Below, one piece after another: positions 63,194-64,000 of a DNA stretch of 64,000 nucleotides. Source of the stretch: Pseudolabrys sp. (lineage in GTDB: Bacteria > Pseudomonadota > Alphaproteobacteria > Rhizobiales > Xanthobacteraceae); contig JAFIGS010000034.1 of assembly GCA_017849615.1 (NCBI GenBank), positions 1 to 64,000 on the forward strand, read 5' to 3'. Numbering within the stretch: position 1 is the stretch's first letter; each line of letters begins with the position of its first letter. The notes beneath the pieces are model-generated. The model did no database searches. It was given only the letters and a program-made list of their open reading frames with translations, and was not told the origin of the DNA. The position numbers were made by a program, and so were the translations under genes.

Positions 63194-64000
63194 CTAGGAG
63201 AAGCTGGTCCAGATCAGCAGGACCACCGCGATCGCCATCAGCGCCGTGGCCAGCCAGCCCAGCACGATGAGCCAGCGCGGCGCGGCCAGCAGGCGAGCGC
63301 CGCGCTGGCTGATCAGCACGGCCATTGTCGCAATCATGATCGGCACCGCGACAACGCCATTGACCACCGCCGACCAGAACAGCATGGCGATCGGGTCGAT
63401 ATTGGTCGCGAGCAGCGCGGCGCCGCCGAGTGTCGCCGCGGCGACGATCGCGTAGAAGCCGATGGCGCGGTTGGCCGGCAGTTCGAGGCTGCCGGGAAGC
63501 TTGAACACATCGGCGACGGCATAGGCGGCCGAGCCGGCGAGCACCGGCACGGCGAGCAGCCCGGTTCCGATGATGCCGATGGCGAACAGCGCGAAGGTCA
63601 AAGGCCCGCCGATGGGGCGAAGGGCTTCAGCGGCCTGCGAGGCGGTGTCGATGTGTGTGATGCCATGTGCGCGCAAGGTTGCCGCCGTCGTCACGATAAT
63701 GAAGAACGCCACCATGTTCGAGAAGATCATGCCGGTCAGCGTATCGAGCGAGATGCTGTGAAATGCGCTCTGGCGCGATTGCGGGTGGCTCGTGTGCCGG
63801 CGGCTGTGGCTGAGCGCCGATTCCTCCGCCTCCTGCGAGGCTTGCCAGAAAAACAGATAGGGGCTGATCGTGGTGCCGAACACGGCGACGATCATCAGCA
63901 GGCTGGCCTGATCGAAGGCGAACGAGGGCATGACCGTCGCGCGCAGCACTTCGCCCCAGGCGATCTCGACGCTGAAAGCCGCGCCGACATAGGCGAACAG
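63194..64000 (-). CDS. NRAMP-like divalent metal transporter, partial (N-terminus beyond the window)
   Basis: At least 268 residues of a polytopic NRAMP-family transporter, with the coding frame open to the end of the window. About seven helices are visible. The segment aligning with TM6 reads VFGTTISPYLFFWQASQEAE, where canonical NRAMP has the MPH motif, so Met and His are replaced by Ser and Tyr. Residues such as IGIIGTGLLAVPVLAGSAAY and MLFWSAVVNGVVAVP match later helices of the family. TM1 with the DPGN motif is not included. Metal specificity cannot be assumed. Confidence 0.82.
   Translation of the reverse strand: MFAYVGAAFSVEIAWGEVLRATVMPSFAFDQASLLMIVAVFGTTISPYLFFWQASQEAEESALSHSRRHTSHPQSRQSAFHSISLDTLTGMIFSNMVAFFIIVTTAATLRAHGITHIDTASQAAEALRPIGGPLTFALFAIGIIGTGLLAVPVLAGSAAYAVADVFKLPGSLELPANRAIGFYAIVAAATLGGAALLATNIDPIAMLFWSAVVNGVVAVPIMIATMAVLISQRGARLLAAPRWLIVLGWLATALMAIAVVLLIWTSFS

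Overview
The window is a GC-rich chromosomal segment of an alphaproteobacterium, most likely a member of the Hyphomicrobiales close to the Bradyrhizobium/Xanthobacteraceae lineage. I base this on the gene order ffh-rpsP-rimM-trmD-rplS-leuC-leuD, the dapF-mtaB-ftsY-yciB-ccm cluster, family-typical proteins (IalB, DUF2794, DUF1223, DUF6494, bactofilin, mesaconyl-CoA hydratase) and dispersed palindromic repeats. The species cannot be named from the sequence alone. No rRNA, tRNA, CRISPR array, prophage or insertion sequence was found. The content is mostly housekeeping and metabolic.

Layout. 1-305: a hairpin-rich stretch and a 14-bp tandem repeat. 306-10 kb: quinone oxidoreductase, IalB-like protein, rlmN, a DsbA-fold isomerase, a PAP2 phosphatase, argG, an AhpD-like protein, a lipoprotein, a PDZ-M48 protease and a VOC protein. 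10-13.5 kb: the sdhCDAB operon on the minus strand, divergent from a LysR regulator. 14.7-17.2 kb: mesaconyl-CoA hydratase and type II NADH dehydrogenase. 17.3-22 kb: leuB, then a cobalamin riboswitch in front of a B12-independent class I ribonucleotide reductase (nrdAB). 22-31.6 kb: sulfite-oxidase-like protein, asd, carbonic anhydrase, an unknown polytopic membrane protein, DUF429, a CitE-like CoA-ester lyase and bactofilin. 31.6-39.7 kb: leuD, a small metalloprotease, two small exported proteins, leuC with a possible leader ORF, and the rplS-trmD-rimM-rpsP-ffh block. 39.9-50.1 kb: SIMPL and GyrI-like exported proteins, dapF, mtaB, an RluA-type pseudouridine synthase, ftsY, yciB and the cytochrome c maturation genes ccmGDCBA. 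50.4-64 kb: acnA, DUF1223, a candidate minus-strand sRNA, DUF2794, acetyltransferases, a Bax-inhibitor-1 protein, a TesA/YbbA/YbbP-like trio, thpR, zapE and the 3' part of an NRAMP-like transporter.

How genes work together. SdhCDAB, AcnA and Ndh serve central carbon flow and respiration. Mch and the CoA-ester lyase suggest an ethylmalonyl-CoA pathway. LeuBCD complete the isopropylmalate branch. Asd and DapF serve lysine and peptidoglycan precursors. Ffh and FtsY are both halves of SRP targeting. CcmABCDG form most of the heme export and apocytochrome reduction machinery.

Most worth a second look: the B12 riboswitch over nrdAB; a promoter placed so that a 31-codon ORF before leuC would be leaderless; a perfect CtrA box before a small exported protein; a candidate C-rich sRNA with its own terminator near 54.1 kb; the hairpin cluster at the left edge; several families of dispersed palindromes; and an NRAMP-like protein lacking the TM6 Met-Pro-His motif.
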